Assembly: GCA_900770335.1 (NCBI GenBank)
Contig: CAAGKD010000094.1
Coordinates: 62,001-126,000 of the forward strand
Direction of reading: 5' to 3'
Length of the DNA: 64,000 bases
From: an uncultured Sutterella sp.
Lineage (GTDB): Bacteria > Pseudomonadota > Gammaproteobacteria > Burkholderiales > Burkholderiaceae_F
This document shows positions 19,846 to 28,524 of the stretch, piece by piece. A program made the translations under genes and the position numbers. The notes under the pieces are model-generated. The model saw only the letters and a list, made by a program, of their open reading frames with translations. It was not told where the DNA came from and did no database searches. Each line of letters starts with the position of its first letter. Positions within the stretch are counted from its first letter, which is position 1.

Positions 19846-20505
19846 ATGCAGCACAACACCATCAGAAAGTTCTCTCTTCTCGCCTCCGCCACCGCGTGCG
19901 CGGCTATGCTCTCCGGATGCATCGCACCGATCCTGATGGGCGGCGCCGTGATGACGACCGCCACCGTGGCGACGGACCGCCGGACGGCCGGCTCCATCGT
20001 GAGTGACGAAGTGGTGGAGAAGCGCCTCTCCTATGAGATCGAGCAGGCGCTCAAGGATCAGAAGCAGCACATCACGGTGACGGCCTACGACGGCCGCGTG
20101 CTGCTCTCGGGCGAGGCGGGGAGCGCCGATCTGCGCGCCCGCGCCGAGCAGATCGCCAGAAACAGCACCGACGTGCGCGAAGTGATCGACGAGATCGCCG
20201 TCATGGAGCCCGTCTCGGTCTCGCAGCGCCTCTCCGACTCGCTTCTTGCAACGCGCGTGCGCACGGCGATCATCGGCGAGAAGGATGCGACGCTCAATCA
20301 GATGAAGGTCGTCGTTGAGCGCGGCGTCGTCTATCTGATGGGCTTCGTCACCGACTCTGAGGCTCGGGCCGCCGCAGCCAAGGCCGCGGCGGTCTCCGGC
20401 GTGAAGCAGGTCGTCATGTGCTTCAGCATCGCCACGGCCGAGGAGATCGAGCAGCGGATGCGCACCGACAAGCCGGCGAACGCCGGCGCGCAGTCCGGCG
20501 ACTGA
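19846..20505 (+). CDS. BON-domain outer-membrane lipoprotein (DolP/YraP-like)
   Basis: The 219-residue product has a lipoprotein signal peptide with lipobox LSGC (Cys25), then two BON domains (about 55-115 and 125-190), as in DolP/YraP, which helps maintain outer-membrane integrity. The frame opens at 19807. The ATG at 19846 puts a basic residue just before the hydrophobic signal segment and is preferred. The Crp-like gene lies upstream with 48 bases between, and menA is convergent with five bases between stops. Confidence 0.85.
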   Translation: MQHNTIRKFSLLASATACAAMLSGCIAPILMGGAVMTTATVATDRRTAGSIVSDEVVEKRLSYEIEQALKDQKQHITVTAYDGRVLLSGEAGSADLRARAEQIARNSTDVREVIDEIAVMEPVSVSQRLSDSLLATRVRTAIIGEKDATLNQMKVVVERGVVYLMGFVTDSEARAAAAKAAAVSGVKQVVMCFSIATAEEIEQRMRTDKPANAGAQSGD

Positions 20506-20510
20506 CCGTC

Positions 20511-21425
20511 TCAGGCCCAGGCCGCGGCGAGCGCGCCAGCGGAGAAGAGCATCGCGAAGAGCCCCTCGAGCCTCACGCAGCCGAACATGACAGCGTTGAG
20601 CTCCTCGTGGCGCTTCTGGGTGAGCTCGCCGACGAGCCGGAAGGCCTTCGGAAGGCTGCCGAGCGTCACGATGCACGGCCAGAGGGCCGGCTCGAGGATC
20701 ACCATGGCGACGATCGCGGCGTAGGGAATGAGCATCAGCCCGGCGAAGAGATTCACGAAGACGCTCGGGCCGACGGTGACGGCGAGCGTCCTGCGGCCGA
20801 TGCTCGCGTCGTGCTCGACGTCGCGGAAGTTGTTGACGGCGAGCACGCCCGTGGCGACTGCGCCGAGTCCGGCGCCGAGCAGGACAGCGTTCGCCGAAAC
20901 CGCGCCGGTCTGCAGGTAGTAGGTGCCGCAGACGGCGGTGAGGCCGAAGAAGATGAGCACGGTGATCTCGCCGAAGGGCGTGTAGGCGATGGGCTTCGGT
21001 CCGCCCATGTAGCAGTAAGCCGCGACGAGCGACGCGAGGCCGACGGCGAGAAAGCCCCATCCGCCGAAGGCGATGAGGACGGCCGTGTTGAGAAGGGCGA
21101 GCGCCGCGCCGATCCGGATCGCGGTCTTTGCCGCGGAGCGGCTGATCCAGCCGCGCGTGGTGGCGCGCGGCAGTCCCCTGCGGTTGCCCGTCTCGGCGTT
21201 GCGCTCGGTGTAGCCGAGGTCGTTCTCCATGTTTGTGATCGCCTGCATCAGCACGGCGATCGTGATTGTGAAGAGCGCGACGACGGGACGGAACTCCCGC
21301 GTGTCAAACCAGGCGAGCGAGAGCGCCGCGATGACGGGCGAGGCCGCAAGCAGCCAGGTCTTGGGACGGGTGAAGGCGAGCCAGGCCCCGACGAGCCCGG
21401 GGTGTTGCGAATTGTCTGCGGACAT
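20511..21425 (-). CDS. menA: 1,4-dihydroxy-2-naphthoate prenyltransferase (MenA-like, UbiA family)
   Basis: Membrane prenyltransferase that attaches the isoprenoid tail in menaquinone synthesis. The 304-residue protein has about eight hydrophobic helices. It carries the two Asp-rich motifs of UbiA enzymes, NMENDLGYTERN (65-76) and NNFRDVEHD (197-205), and the MenA-type YMGGPKPIAYTPFGE segment (138-152). The ATG at 21425 has AGGAG five bases upstream. The frame extends further but without such a site. The MenA features suggest menaquinone rather than ubiquinone. Substrate assignment is by motif only. Confidence 0.85.
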   Translation of the reverse strand: MSADNSQHPGLVGAWLAFTRPKTWLLAASPVIAALSLAWFDTREFRPVVALFTITIAVLMQAITNMENDLGYTERNAETGNRRGLPRATTRGWISRSAAKTAIRIGAALALLNTAVLIAFGGWGFLAVGLASLVAAYCYMGGPKPIAYTPFGEITVLIFFGLTAVCGTYYLQTGAVSANAVLLGAGLGAVATGVLAVNNFRDVEHDASIGRRTLAVTVGPSVFVNLFAGLMLIPYAAIVAMVILEPALWPCIVTLGSLPKAFRLVGELTQKRHEELNAVMFGCVRLEGLFAMLFSAGALAAAWA

Positions 21426-21447
21426 GGCGCTCCTTTCCTGATTCGGA

Positions 21448-21783
21448 TCAGAGAACAATCTTCACCATCGGCGAAGCGGTGAGGGCGCGGTAGACGTCGT
21501 CGAGCTGCTCGCGCGAGCGGGCGCGGACGGTGATCGTGACGCATTGGTACTTGCGGGTGCGCGAGAAGCTCACCTGCGTGAGCGAGTCGTCGAAGTCCTC
21601 GAAATGCGCCCGGGCGATCGCAGCGACCTCCTTGGGCAGCGCGGGAACCGTGAGGCCCATCACCTTGATCGGAAAGTCCATCGGGAACTTCATGACGGAC
21701 TCGGCCTGGTCGACGGCCTTCGCCTCCTCGGTGAGGACGGGGGCGTTCGCCTCCGGGACGGCATTTTCTTTGCTTTCAGTCAT
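21448..21783 (-). CDS. DUF493 (YbeD-like) family protein
   Basis: Small ACT-like protein of unknown role. The 111 residues have a variable acidic N-terminus (about 1-30), then the conserved domain beginning MKFPMDFPIKVMG and ending ALTASPMVKIVL. In many proteobacteria ybeD lies between dacA and lipB. Here the DacA-family gene is directly upstream with 36 bases between, while lipB is replaced by menA. Confidence 0.9.
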   Translation of the reverse strand: MTESKENAVPEANAPVLTEEAKAVDQAESVMKFPMDFPIKVMGLTVPALPKEVAAIARAHFEDFDDSLTQVSFSRTRKYQCVTITVRARSREQLDDVYRALTASPMVKIVL

Positions 21784-21819
21784 TTTTCTGGCGGCTCTTC
21801 AGTGGAAAAAAGGAATCGG

Positions 21820-22962
21820 TCAAGGGCTGGCGGGAGGCGGGGCGGCCTCGTCGGAGGCGCCGAAGGCGGCCGAGAGCCTGTCCATGAAGCGCGTCCGGAG
21901 GTCGCCCTCGGGCACGTCTTCGGCGGCGAGCAGCCCGCATGACGCGATCTCCCGGCCGTCTTCGAGGACGACCGCCTCTCCGAGGCGGTCGCCCGAGCGA
22001 ACCGGGGCGATGATCGGGGAAGAATAGCGTACGCGGTATTCGAATGCGCCGGCCCCAAGCTCGAACATGCGCTCGCGCGAAAGCGTCGCGAAGACGCTCC
22101 GGTCGGCGAGCGCGGAAACGGTCCGCTTAGCTCCCATGAGGACGGGGAGCTCCGCGACCCGGGCGCCCTCCTCGTAGATGAGGAGCGTCTCAAAGTCGCG
22201 CCAGCCGCGAAGCAGGAGCGAGGAGACCCGGTCGCGCAGGGCGCCGCGGCCTTGCGCGCCGAGCGCGACGACGAGGAGCTGCCGCACGCGCGGGCCGCTC
22301 CGGCGCGGATTCTCCGCAAGCACGGCGGCGCACGACGCGTCGGCGCTCACGAAGACCCCGGAGATCGCCGTGCTCCTCTTCATGAAGAGGTTCGATGTCT
22401 CCTGTTCGGGAACGCCGGGAAGCTCAATGCTCGTCGAGGACATCCACATTCTTGTCTGCGGGTGGCGCGTGATCAGGCTCCGGGCGAGCAGCGTTACGTC
22501 CCGCGCGCTCGTCCGGCAGGGGGAGGCCGCGCCGCAGGCGAGGGAGAACTCAGCGCTCCGCATGCCGGCGCCGCGAGCGGCGTCCGTCATGCGCGCGTCG
22601 AACGATTCCGGGCTTTCGCCGAGCGCCTGCGGGAGCGCGTCAAGGGCGGGCCGGGAGCCGTTCATCAGGACGATGCGTACGAGGTCCGCAAGACTCACGC
22701 CGGGGCCGTTCGCGTCCCAGGGGTTCGGGACCGCAGCGTTCGGGGAGACGCCTTTTTCGCGGGCCGTCTCAAGCGCCGTGAACGCGGCCAAGAGAGGAAG
22801 AAGTCCCGAGGCCTCTTCCGGGACGTCGGCATCCTCCGCGAGCAGCGTCCGGCCGCTTTCAAGATCCATCAGCAGCGTGGAGGCGGGGACGGGCGCGGAC
22901 GCGAGGAGCGCGGCGCACAAAGCCGTCCCGAGGACGGCGCGGAATCTGCTGGAGCCGGACAA
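21820..22962 (-). CDS. DacA/PBP5-family protein lacking catalytic motifs
   Basis: Full-length homologue of D-alanyl-D-alanine carboxypeptidase (about 380 residues) with a signal peptide (about 1-27), a transpeptidase-like fold region and the PBP5 C-terminal beta domain. All three active-site motifs are altered. SxxK is SGLL (52-55), SGN is MNG (about 100-102), and the KTG position reads FVS (about 204-206). Catalysis is therefore unlikely. The chosen start is a TTG at 22962 with AAGGAG five bases upstream. The frame also opens at an ATG at 23046. The position next to the DUF493 gene matches dacA-ybeD order. It may be structural or regulatory. Confidence 0.8.
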   Translation of the reverse strand: MSGSSRFRAVLGTALCAALLASAPVPASTLLMDLESGRTLLAEDADVPEEASGLLPLLAAFTALETAREKGVSPNAAVPNPWDANGPGVSLADLVRIVLMNGSRPALDALPQALGESPESFDARMTDAARGAGMRSAEFSLACGAASPCRTSARDVTLLARSLITRHPQTRMWMSSTSIELPGVPEQETSNLFMKRSTAISGVFVSADASCAAVLAENPRRSGPRVRQLLVVALGAQGRGALRDRVSSLLLRGWRDFETLLIYEEGARVAELPVLMGAKRTVSALADRSVFATLSRERMFELGAGAFEYRVRYSSPIIAPVRSGDRLGEAVVLEDGREIASCGLLAAEDVPEGDLRTRFMDRLSAAFGASDEAAPPPASP

Positions 22963-23124
22963 GGCCTCTCCTTCTCTTGGCGGGCGGCGGAACGGCCCGG
23001 AGCCGTCGGACGGGCGCGGCGGGCCTTCGTTCCTGCCGCACGGCATGTGTCACAATGGAACGCTTCTCGCGGCGCCCTGGCGGCGTGCGCGGGGAATTTA
23101 AAAAATTCTAAACGCTCCGTCTCC

Positions 23125-23940
23125 ATGTCCGCCGATCTCTTTCTCCATGCGCTTCGAGGCGCGCTGACGCACGAACTGGACGTCGAGTGGGTGCCCGAGA
23201 CGGGATCCACGAACGACGATCTGAAGCGACGCGCGCGGCGCGCTCCGCTGCAGGCGCCGCTTCTGCTCATCGCGGATCGGCAGAGCGCCGGGCGCGGCAC
23301 GCACGGCAGGACCTGGCGCACCGCGGCGCTTGCGCTCATCTTCTCGCTGGCGGTGCCGGTCACGAAGGTAGCGGCCTCGGCGATGCCCGGGTTGCTGAGC
23401 CTCGCCGCGGCGATGGCCGTGGCGAGGGGTGCCTCGCGCGCGACGCGCGAGAAGATCCTCGTCAAGTGGCCCAATGACGTGTGGGCCGCGTCGGGCAAGG
23501 CCGGCGGAATTCTCAACGAGCTCGTGACAGACGCCTCCGGGAGCGGCGCGCTCATCATCGGCGTCGGGCTCAACCTCGAGGTGGAGCCGGGCGGCGTCAC
23601 GACGGCCGGCTGGCCCGTGACGGCGATCCCGACGCGCGTGAGCATGCGTGATCCCGCGATGCGCGGAGAGTTTCTCGCGGGCATCGTCGACGAGCTGCTC
23701 GATGCCTTCGGACGGCTGATCATGAGGCCTGACACAACCGAGGAGATCATCCGGGAGTGGCCGCTCTACGACGCCTTCTACGGACGCAGGATTCTCTGGC
23801 GCGAGCTCGACGATCCGGCGAGGAGGACCGAAGGGGAGGACCTCGGGATCGACGCCTCCGGACGACTCCTCATGCGCGAGCGGCGCGGAGAGACGCGGGC
23901 GCTCTCGGGCGAGCTCGTGTCGCTGCTCAACCAGGACTGA
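23125..23940 (+). CDS. birA: Biotin--[acetyl-CoA-carboxylase] ligase
   Basis: Attaches biotin to carrier proteins via biotinyl-AMP. The 271-residue product has ETGSTNDDLKR, the nucleotide-binding loop GRGTHGRTW (57-65), KWPNDVW and a C-terminal SH3-like domain. It has no N-terminal helix-turn-helix, so it is the monofunctional type rather than a BirA repressor. A much longer upstream frame exists antisense to the DacA-family gene and is rejected. It is probably cotranscribed with coaX, as in other betaproteobacteria. Confidence 0.93.
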   Translation: MSADLFLHALRGALTHELDVEWVPETGSTNDDLKRRARRAPLQAPLLLIADRQSAGRGTHGRTWRTAALALIFSLAVPVTKVAASAMPGLLSLAAAMAVARGASRATREKILVKWPNDVWAASGKAGGILNELVTDASGSGALIIGVGLNLEVEPGGVTTAGWPVTAIPTRVSMRDPAMRGEFLAGIVDELLDAFGRLIMRPDTTEEIIREWPLYDAFYGRRILWRELDDPARRTEGEDLGIDASGRLLMRERRGETRALSGELVSLLNQD

Positions 23941-23973
23941 ATCACTGAAAGTCACCGCAACGGAGCCCGCCTC

Positions 23974-24762
23974 ATGAAGACGCTTCTCATCGATCTCGGC
24001 AACACCGCGCTCAAGTGGGCGCTACTGGGCGACGAGCTCAGTCCGCGCACGGTCGTTCATCGCGGGCGGAGCGGCTTCAAGGAGGAACTCTACGCTGAAT
24101 GGCTCGCTCTGAGGCCGGACCGCGTGCTCGGCTGCACCGTCGCCGCGCCCGATCTGGCGTTCTCCATCACGAAGTTCTTCAACGAGAACGGGATTCCCTG
24201 GAACTGGGTGCGCTCGCAGGCTACGTTCGAGGGCGACGGGCTGACGCTCCGGAACGCCTATGACAACCCCATGCAGCTCGGTGCGGACCGCTGGTGCGCC
24301 GCGCTCGGGGCGATCGACGTTGCGCCGGGCGAGTCGCTTCTCGTCGTGCAGATGGGAACGGCGACGACCGCGGACGCGATCCTCTGCGAGGGGCGGGACC
24401 GGTACGTCTTCCTGGGCGGGCGCATCGCGCCGGGGCCGGCCCTCGTCAAGCAGTGCCTTGAGGCGGGGATTCCCTCCCTGCAGGGAGCGCTCGGCCAGTG
24501 GCGGGCGTTTCCGACGAACACGCGCGACGCCATCACGACGGGAATCCTCGACCTGCAGGCGAGTCTCGTGAGGACGGCCCGGGAGGAGCTTCTCCGCCGG
24601 GCGGGTACGGGCGGCGTGAAGGTCGTGCTCGCCGGCGGTGCCGCGGGCTTCATTGAGCCGCGCCTGCGCGAGCTCGTTCCCGAGGGCGTGATGCGCCGCC
24701 ACAACCTTGTTCTTCTCGGCCTTGCCGCGCAGGCGAGGCACGGCCGGCTTCGGGAGGCGTGA
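23974..24762 (+). CDS. coaX: Type III pantothenate kinase
   Basis: Phosphorylates pantothenate in the first step of coenzyme A synthesis. The 262-residue protein starts with the phosphate-binding motif DLGNTALKW (7-15). It also has GADRWCAALGA, the MGTATTADAI phosphate loop and GGRIAPGPALVKQCL, all typical of CoaX. It follows birA by 33 bases, and the downstream SPOR-like gene overlaps its end by four bases. Confidence 0.95.
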   Translation: MKTLLIDLGNTALKWALLGDELSPRTVVHRGRSGFKEELYAEWLALRPDRVLGCTVAAPDLAFSITKFFNENGIPWNWVRSQATFEGDGLTLRNAYDNPMQLGADRWCAALGAIDVAPGESLLVVQMGTATTADAILCEGRDRYVFLGGRIAPGPALVKQCLEAGIPSLQGALGQWRAFPTNTRDAITTGILDLQASLVRTAREELLRRAGTGGVKVVLAGGAAGFIEPRLRELVPEGVMRRHNLVLLGLAAQARHGRLREA

Positions 24763-25487
24763 TGAGGCTTCTTTTCGCTCTGTCGCTGATCCTTGCCGTT
24801 TCGCTCGCGGGACTGCTGCTTCTCCGAAGCGGCGAGCCTCCGGCTCGGGTGATTCCGCAGAATGCGGAGGTGACGCTCGAGTCCTTCTCCGTTCCGAAGG
24901 CCGTGCCCGTCCGGGCCCAGCCTGTCGCGGCTCCGCATCCGGAAGCGCCTGAAGCCGTCCCGTCCGGGCTCCGGCCGGCCGCTCCGCCCGTCTTCGAGGA
25001 GCCCCGCAGCGAGGCGATTCCGCTCGAGGAGGCCGGGTGCCTTCTCTTCGGGCCCGTCGGCGAGCGGCGGCTGACGAAGCTGCGCGGCCGGCTCGAGCGC
25101 ACGGGAATGCTCGGCCGCATGCTCATCGAGCGCGACGACAGCGCGCTCAGGACCGTTTACGCGGGGCCCTATCCCGCAAGGGCGAAGGCGGCAAAGGCGC
25201 TTGCGGACCTCTCCGAGCGCGGCCTTTCCAACGGCGCGCTCATCGATCTCGGCGAGGGGCGCTGGGGCGTGTGCATCGCCTCGACGCGCAGCCGCGCCAC
25301 GGCGAACCGTTGGGCTCGGGAGGCCGCGGCCGCCTGGGCGCTCACGAACGTGGTCGTGAGCGACGCCGACGCGCAGAAGGGCATGCTGAGGCTCGTCTTC
25401 CCCGGCCTCACCCCGCAGGAGAGCCGCCGCGTGCGCGAGGCGCTCTCGGGCGCCGAGGGCGGGACGTTCGAGGCCTGCGGCCGATAG
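24759..25487 (+). CDS. Membrane-anchored SPOR-like protein
   Basis: The 242-residue product has an N-terminal membrane anchor (about 4-23), a proline-rich stretch (about 30-85) and a C-terminal globular region (about 90-235). That region resembles a SPOR fold (RTVYAGPYPARAKAAKAL). SPOR domains bind denuded peptidoglycan at division sites. SPOR-type genes often follow coaX in betaproteobacteria. Sequence conservation is weak, so the domain call is tentative. The ATGA overlap with coaX indicates coupling. Confidence 0.65.
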   Translation: MMRLLFALSLILAVSLAGLLLLRSGEPPARVIPQNAEVTLESFSVPKAVPVRAQPVAAPHPEAPEAVPSGLRPAAPPVFEEPRSEAIPLEEAGCLLFGPVGERRLTKLRGRLERTGMLGRMLIERDDSALRTVYAGPYPARAKAAKALADLSERGLSNGALIDLGEGRWGVCIASTRSRATANRWAREAAAAWALTNVVVSDADAQKGMLRLVFPGLTPQESRRVREALSGAEGGTFEACGR

Positions 25488-25499
25488 CGTCCGCAGGCC
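25472..25499. terminator. Hairpin between convergent genes
   Basis: Perfect nine-base arms (GGCCTGCGG at 25472-25480, CCGCAGGCC at 25491-25499) span the stop codon of the SPOR-like gene. They lie just before the end of the convergent HIT gene. No T-run follows on either strand, so termination is only suggested by position. Confidence 0.4.
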
Positions 25500-25506
25500 C
25501 TGCTGC

Positions 25507-25944
25507 TCAGAAGCTGCTCGCGGTCTCCTCGAGACGCGCCGCAAGACGCGGCAGAAGTGCCGTCATGAGGCGGCGCCGGGCTTCGGTTGTCTCCTTCGGG
25601 ACGGTCCTCTGACGCGGCCCCCAGGGGCATTCGGGATACCAGCCGTCGTCGCGCCAGCGCGCGATGAGGTGCCAGTGCAGGTGCGGCACCATGTTGCCGA
25701 ACTGCGCCCAGTTCATCTTGTCCGGATGGAGCGCTGCGATCATTTCTTCCTCTGCGGCGTCAAGGAGCGCGCGCAGCTCCGCGCGCCGCTCCGGCGCGAG
25801 GGCGCTCATCTCCGGGACGTGGTCGACGGCGACGATCCGGATGAAGGCCGGGAAGTCGTCGCTTCCCGCGTCGATCGCATAGAAACGGCGGCCTCGCCAG
25901 AACGCTCCCTCGGGACGCTTCGCGCAAAGCGGGCATTCGTTCAT
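25507..25944 (-). CDS. HIT family nucleotide-binding protein
   Basis: Histidine-triad protein of 145 residues. The catalytic motif HLHWHLI has His88, His90 and His92, and an N-terminal CPLC lies at 4-7. HIT proteins hydrolyse nucleotidyl bonds such as Ap4A or AMP-lysine, but the substrate here is unknown. GGGAGGAG precedes the ATG. It follows the small conserved gene by 21 bases on the minus strand. Confidence 0.92.
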   Translation of the reverse strand: MNECPLCAKRPEGAFWRGRRFYAIDAGSDDFPAFIRIVAVDHVPEMSALAPERRAELRALLDAAEEEMIAALHPDKMNWAQFGNMVPHLHWHLIARWRDDGWYPECPWGPRQRTVPKETTEARRRLMTALLPRLAARLEETASSF

Positions 25945-25965
25945 CTCGTTCTCCTCCCGTTCGGA

Positions 25966-26181
25966 TCAGTCGGCGAGCCGGATCCGGCCTTCCTCGTCCT
26001 CGACGATCCGGTAGTCCCACTTCTTGCGGCCGGACATGTCCTCAAGCCAGGCCGCGAGGGGCTCGCCAAGGTCGTCGAGCATGTAGTTGATGTAGTTCTC
26101 GGCCTCAAAGGGCGTGGCGAAGTTGTCCTCCTCGCCGTCGCTCCAGCGGACGATCACCTGCGTGACGCAGTCGCGGCGCAT
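25966..26181 (-). CDS. Small conserved hypothetical protein
   Basis: A 71-residue acidic protein starting MRRDCVTQVIVRWSDGEEDNF and containing WDYRIVEDEEGRIRLAD at its end. I do not recognise a named family. The frame extends upstream through low-complexity sequence antisense to nothing useful. The ATG at 26181 is preferred because AGGAGG lies eight bases upstream. It begins four bases after the M20 peptidase stop, so the two are probably one transcript. Confidence 0.7.
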   Translation of the reverse strand: MRRDCVTQVIVRWSDGEEDNFATPFEAENYINYMLDDLGEPLAAWLEDMSGRKKWDYRIVEDEEGRIRLAD

Positions 26182-26185
26182 GTCT

Positions 26186-27598
26186 TCAGTCCTCCTTCGG
26201 GTCCGAGGGAACCGCGGCGATGATGCGCGCGAGCGCCTCGGTGAGGCGCTCGACGTACTCGAGCGGCAGCGACTCGTCGGGCGCATGGGCGTTCTCCGCG
26301 GCGCCCAGGACGCCGGTGTTGAGGAAGGACGCGTGCGGAAAGGCGTTCGAGAAGTCCTTCATCGTGCCGATCGTGGCGCCCTCGAAGCAGAACTCGAAGG
26401 GATTGCCCCAGAGCGCCTCGCTCGCCTCGCGGGCCGCGCGCTCGAGCCAGGGCGCGAGCGCGGGAGCCTCGAAGCCGGCTTCGGCGTGCTCGTCCCAGAC
26501 GGTGACGTGCGCCCTCGAGGGAACGTTCTCCGTCACGGCCCGGACAGCCGCGGCGAGCGCCGCCTTCGGATCCACCCGGGGCGGAATGCGGAAGGAGAGC
26601 GCGAGGGTCGTGCTCGCGCGCAGAAGCGCGCTCGCCTCGCTCGTCGGGGGCAGGCCGTCGGCGCCGAGAATCGAGAGCGAGGGCTCCCAGGTGTTGCGGC
26701 GGACGGCTCCGGCCGGATCGAACACGCGCGGCTCGGTGTCGCCGGCGAAGGGGAAGTCGATGATGCTCCAGCCGAGAATGGACGCGCACCGGTCGAACGA
26801 GGCCTCGAGCTCGGCGGGGATGGCGGTGTGGAACTCAGGAAGCTTCACGCGGCCCGTGGCGGGGTCCTCGAGCCGGTCAAGAAGCTCCCGCATGACGGCG
26901 AACGAGCTCGGGACGATGCCGCTCGAGATGCCCGAGTGCACGGGGCGTTCGAGCACCTCGACGCGCAGCTTGAAGCAGACGACGCCGCGCAGGCTGCGCG
27001 TGAGCCAGAGCCGGTCGTAGTCGCAGACGCCGAGGTCGAGGATGCCGAGCACGCAGGGGTCGCCCGCGCGCGGAGCGATCTCCGAGAGGTACGCGCTGAG
27101 ATCCTTCGAGCCGGATTCCTCGTCGGACTCGAAGAAGCCCGTGATGCGCGGATGGGGCGTTCCAACGGCCTCGAGCGCCTTCACCGCGGTGAGTGCGCTG
27201 TAGAAACTGTAGCCGTCGTCCGAGGCGCCGCGTCCGTAGAGGCGCCCGTCCCGAACGACCGGCGTCCAGGGGCCGAGCCCTTCGGACCAGCCCTCGGTCT
27301 CGGGCTGCTTGTCAAAGTGTCCGTAGAAGAACACGGGGCGCCCCGAGTGGCCGCCCGTCGCCGGCAGATCGATGAAGAGGGCCGGCGTCACGCCCGGGCG
27401 GGAGAGCACGTCGAACGTCCCCGCGGGGAAGCGCTCGCGCCCCCAGCGGGCGGCCTCCTCGATCGCACGCAGCAGAAAGCCGCTGCGCTCCCAGTCGGCG
27501 TCGAAGGCCGAGCTCTTCGCGGGGATTCTGATGAAGGCCTTGAGCGCGTCGAGCGTTTCGCCGCGCCAGGCCTGGCGGATGTATTCCTGAATGGTCAT
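26186..27598 (-). CDS. M20 family metallopeptidase
   Basis: Dizinc peptidase of the M20 (dipeptidase/carboxypeptidase-like) family, 470 residues. Metal-ligand motifs are GHFDKQPE (His94), GRGASDDGYS (Asp127) and ESDEESGS (Glu160/161). A lid/dimerisation domain is inserted in the middle, and a C-terminal histidine segment is present (NAHAPDESL). Residue pattern and length suggest a cytosolic dipeptidase. The exact substrate is not visible. It is upstream of the small hypothetical gene and downstream of rlpA. Confidence 0.9.
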   Translation of the reverse strand: MTIQEYIRQAWRGETLDALKAFIRIPAKSSAFDADWERSGFLLRAIEEAARWGRERFPAGTFDVLSRPGVTPALFIDLPATGGHSGRPVFFYGHFDKQPETEGWSEGLGPWTPVVRDGRLYGRGASDDGYSFYSALTAVKALEAVGTPHPRITGFFESDEESGSKDLSAYLSEIAPRAGDPCVLGILDLGVCDYDRLWLTRSLRGVVCFKLRVEVLERPVHSGISSGIVPSSFAVMRELLDRLEDPATGRVKLPEFHTAIPAELEASFDRCASILGWSIIDFPFAGDTEPRVFDPAGAVRRNTWEPSLSILGADGLPPTSEASALLRASTTLALSFRIPPRVDPKAALAAAVRAVTENVPSRAHVTVWDEHAEAGFEAPALAPWLERAAREASEALWGNPFEFCFEGATIGTMKDFSNAFPHASFLNTGVLGAAENAHAPDESLPLEYVERLTEALARIIAAVPSDPKED

Positions 27599-27644
27599 GA
27601 TCTCTTTGTCCGATGGGCGCGCGGCGTCCGCGCGCGAGAGAAAG

Positions 27645-28514
27645 CTACTTTGCGATGGAGAACGCGTTCACGCCGAGCGTCGCGCCGATGCTCTTCGCGC
27701 TCTCGGCGGCTGCCGCGCGCGAGAGGCCGCTGCCGGCGATGATGCGCCAGAGCGCACCGTCGCGCACGATGCGCACCGTCTGGCTTGAGTCGGCCGCGGC
27801 GAGCACGGCCTGCGCATGCGCGGCGAAGGCGCGCGCGTTGGACTCGAGCGAGAAGGAGCCGATCTGCACGCCCCAGCCCGCGGCGGCCGCGCTGATGCCG
27901 GCGTTCTTCGCGGGAGCGGTCCATGAGGGCTGCGTCACGGGCGTCGAGGAGGTCTCGCCCGCAGAGGCCTTCCAGGATCCCGAGCGGATCTCGTCCCAGG
28001 TGAGGCGCGTCACCTCGACCTGCGCGGTGCCCGCGCTCGAGTAGCCGAGCGTCTTGGCCGCGGCGTACGAGAGGTCGATGATCCGGCCGTGCAGGAAGGG
28101 GCCGCGGTCGTTGATGCGCACGATGATCGTCTTCCCGTTGCTGAGGTTGCGCACCTTCGCGTAGGAGGGCAGGGGCATCGTCGGGTGCGCCGCCGTGGGC
28201 TTGTACATGTCGTACGTCTCGCCGATCGAGGTCTTCTTGCCGTGGAACTGCTTGCCGTACCAGGAGGCGACGCCGCGCTGGCGCAGAGGCGAGTCGGTCG
28301 TCATCGGCGTGTAGCGCGATCCGAGCACCGTGTAGGGCTTGTTGGCGGCGCTCCGGAAGGCCTCCACGCGCGGCACGGCGTTCTCCGCGGCGGAGCCGGT
28401 GAAGACGGCGGGCGGACCGTCGTTGTCGTAGTAGGGCGTGTGCGTGCTGCAGCCCGAGAGAAGGGTGGCGACGGCCGCGGCGAGGAGGGCGGCGGAGAGC
28501 TTCAGGCGCTTCAT
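27645..28514 (-). CDS. rlpA: Septal ring lytic transglycosylase RlpA
   Basis: Outer-membrane lipoprotein that cleaves denuded glycan strands. The 289-residue protein has a lipobox LLSGC (Cys22). The double-psi beta-barrel domain has GVASWYGKQFHGKKT, Glu99 in SIGETYDM and Asp136 in NDRGPF, the residues known to matter in Pseudomonas RlpA. A C-terminal SPOR domain (about 210-285) follows. It is the last gene of the mre-mrdA-rodA cell-elongation operon. Confidence 0.95.
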   Translation of the reverse strand: MKRLKLSAALLAAAVATLLSGCSTHTPYYDNDGPPAVFTGSAAENAVPRVEAFRSAANKPYTVLGSRYTPMTTDSPLRQRGVASWYGKQFHGKKTSIGETYDMYKPTAAHPTMPLPSYAKVRNLSNGKTIIVRINDRGPFLHGRIIDLSYAAAKTLGYSSAGTAQVEVTRLTWDEIRSGSWKASAGETSSTPVTQPSWTAPAKNAGISAAAAGWGVQIGSFSLESNARAFAAHAQAVLAAADSSQTVRIVRDGALWRIIAGSGLSRAAAAESAKSIGATLGVNAFSIAK

Positions 28515-28524
28515 GTTGTGCGGG

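Noticed and set aside
22252..23124. Long N-terminal extension of birA
   Set aside because: The extension is antisense to the DacA-family gene and unlike any BirA; the family start is at 23125.
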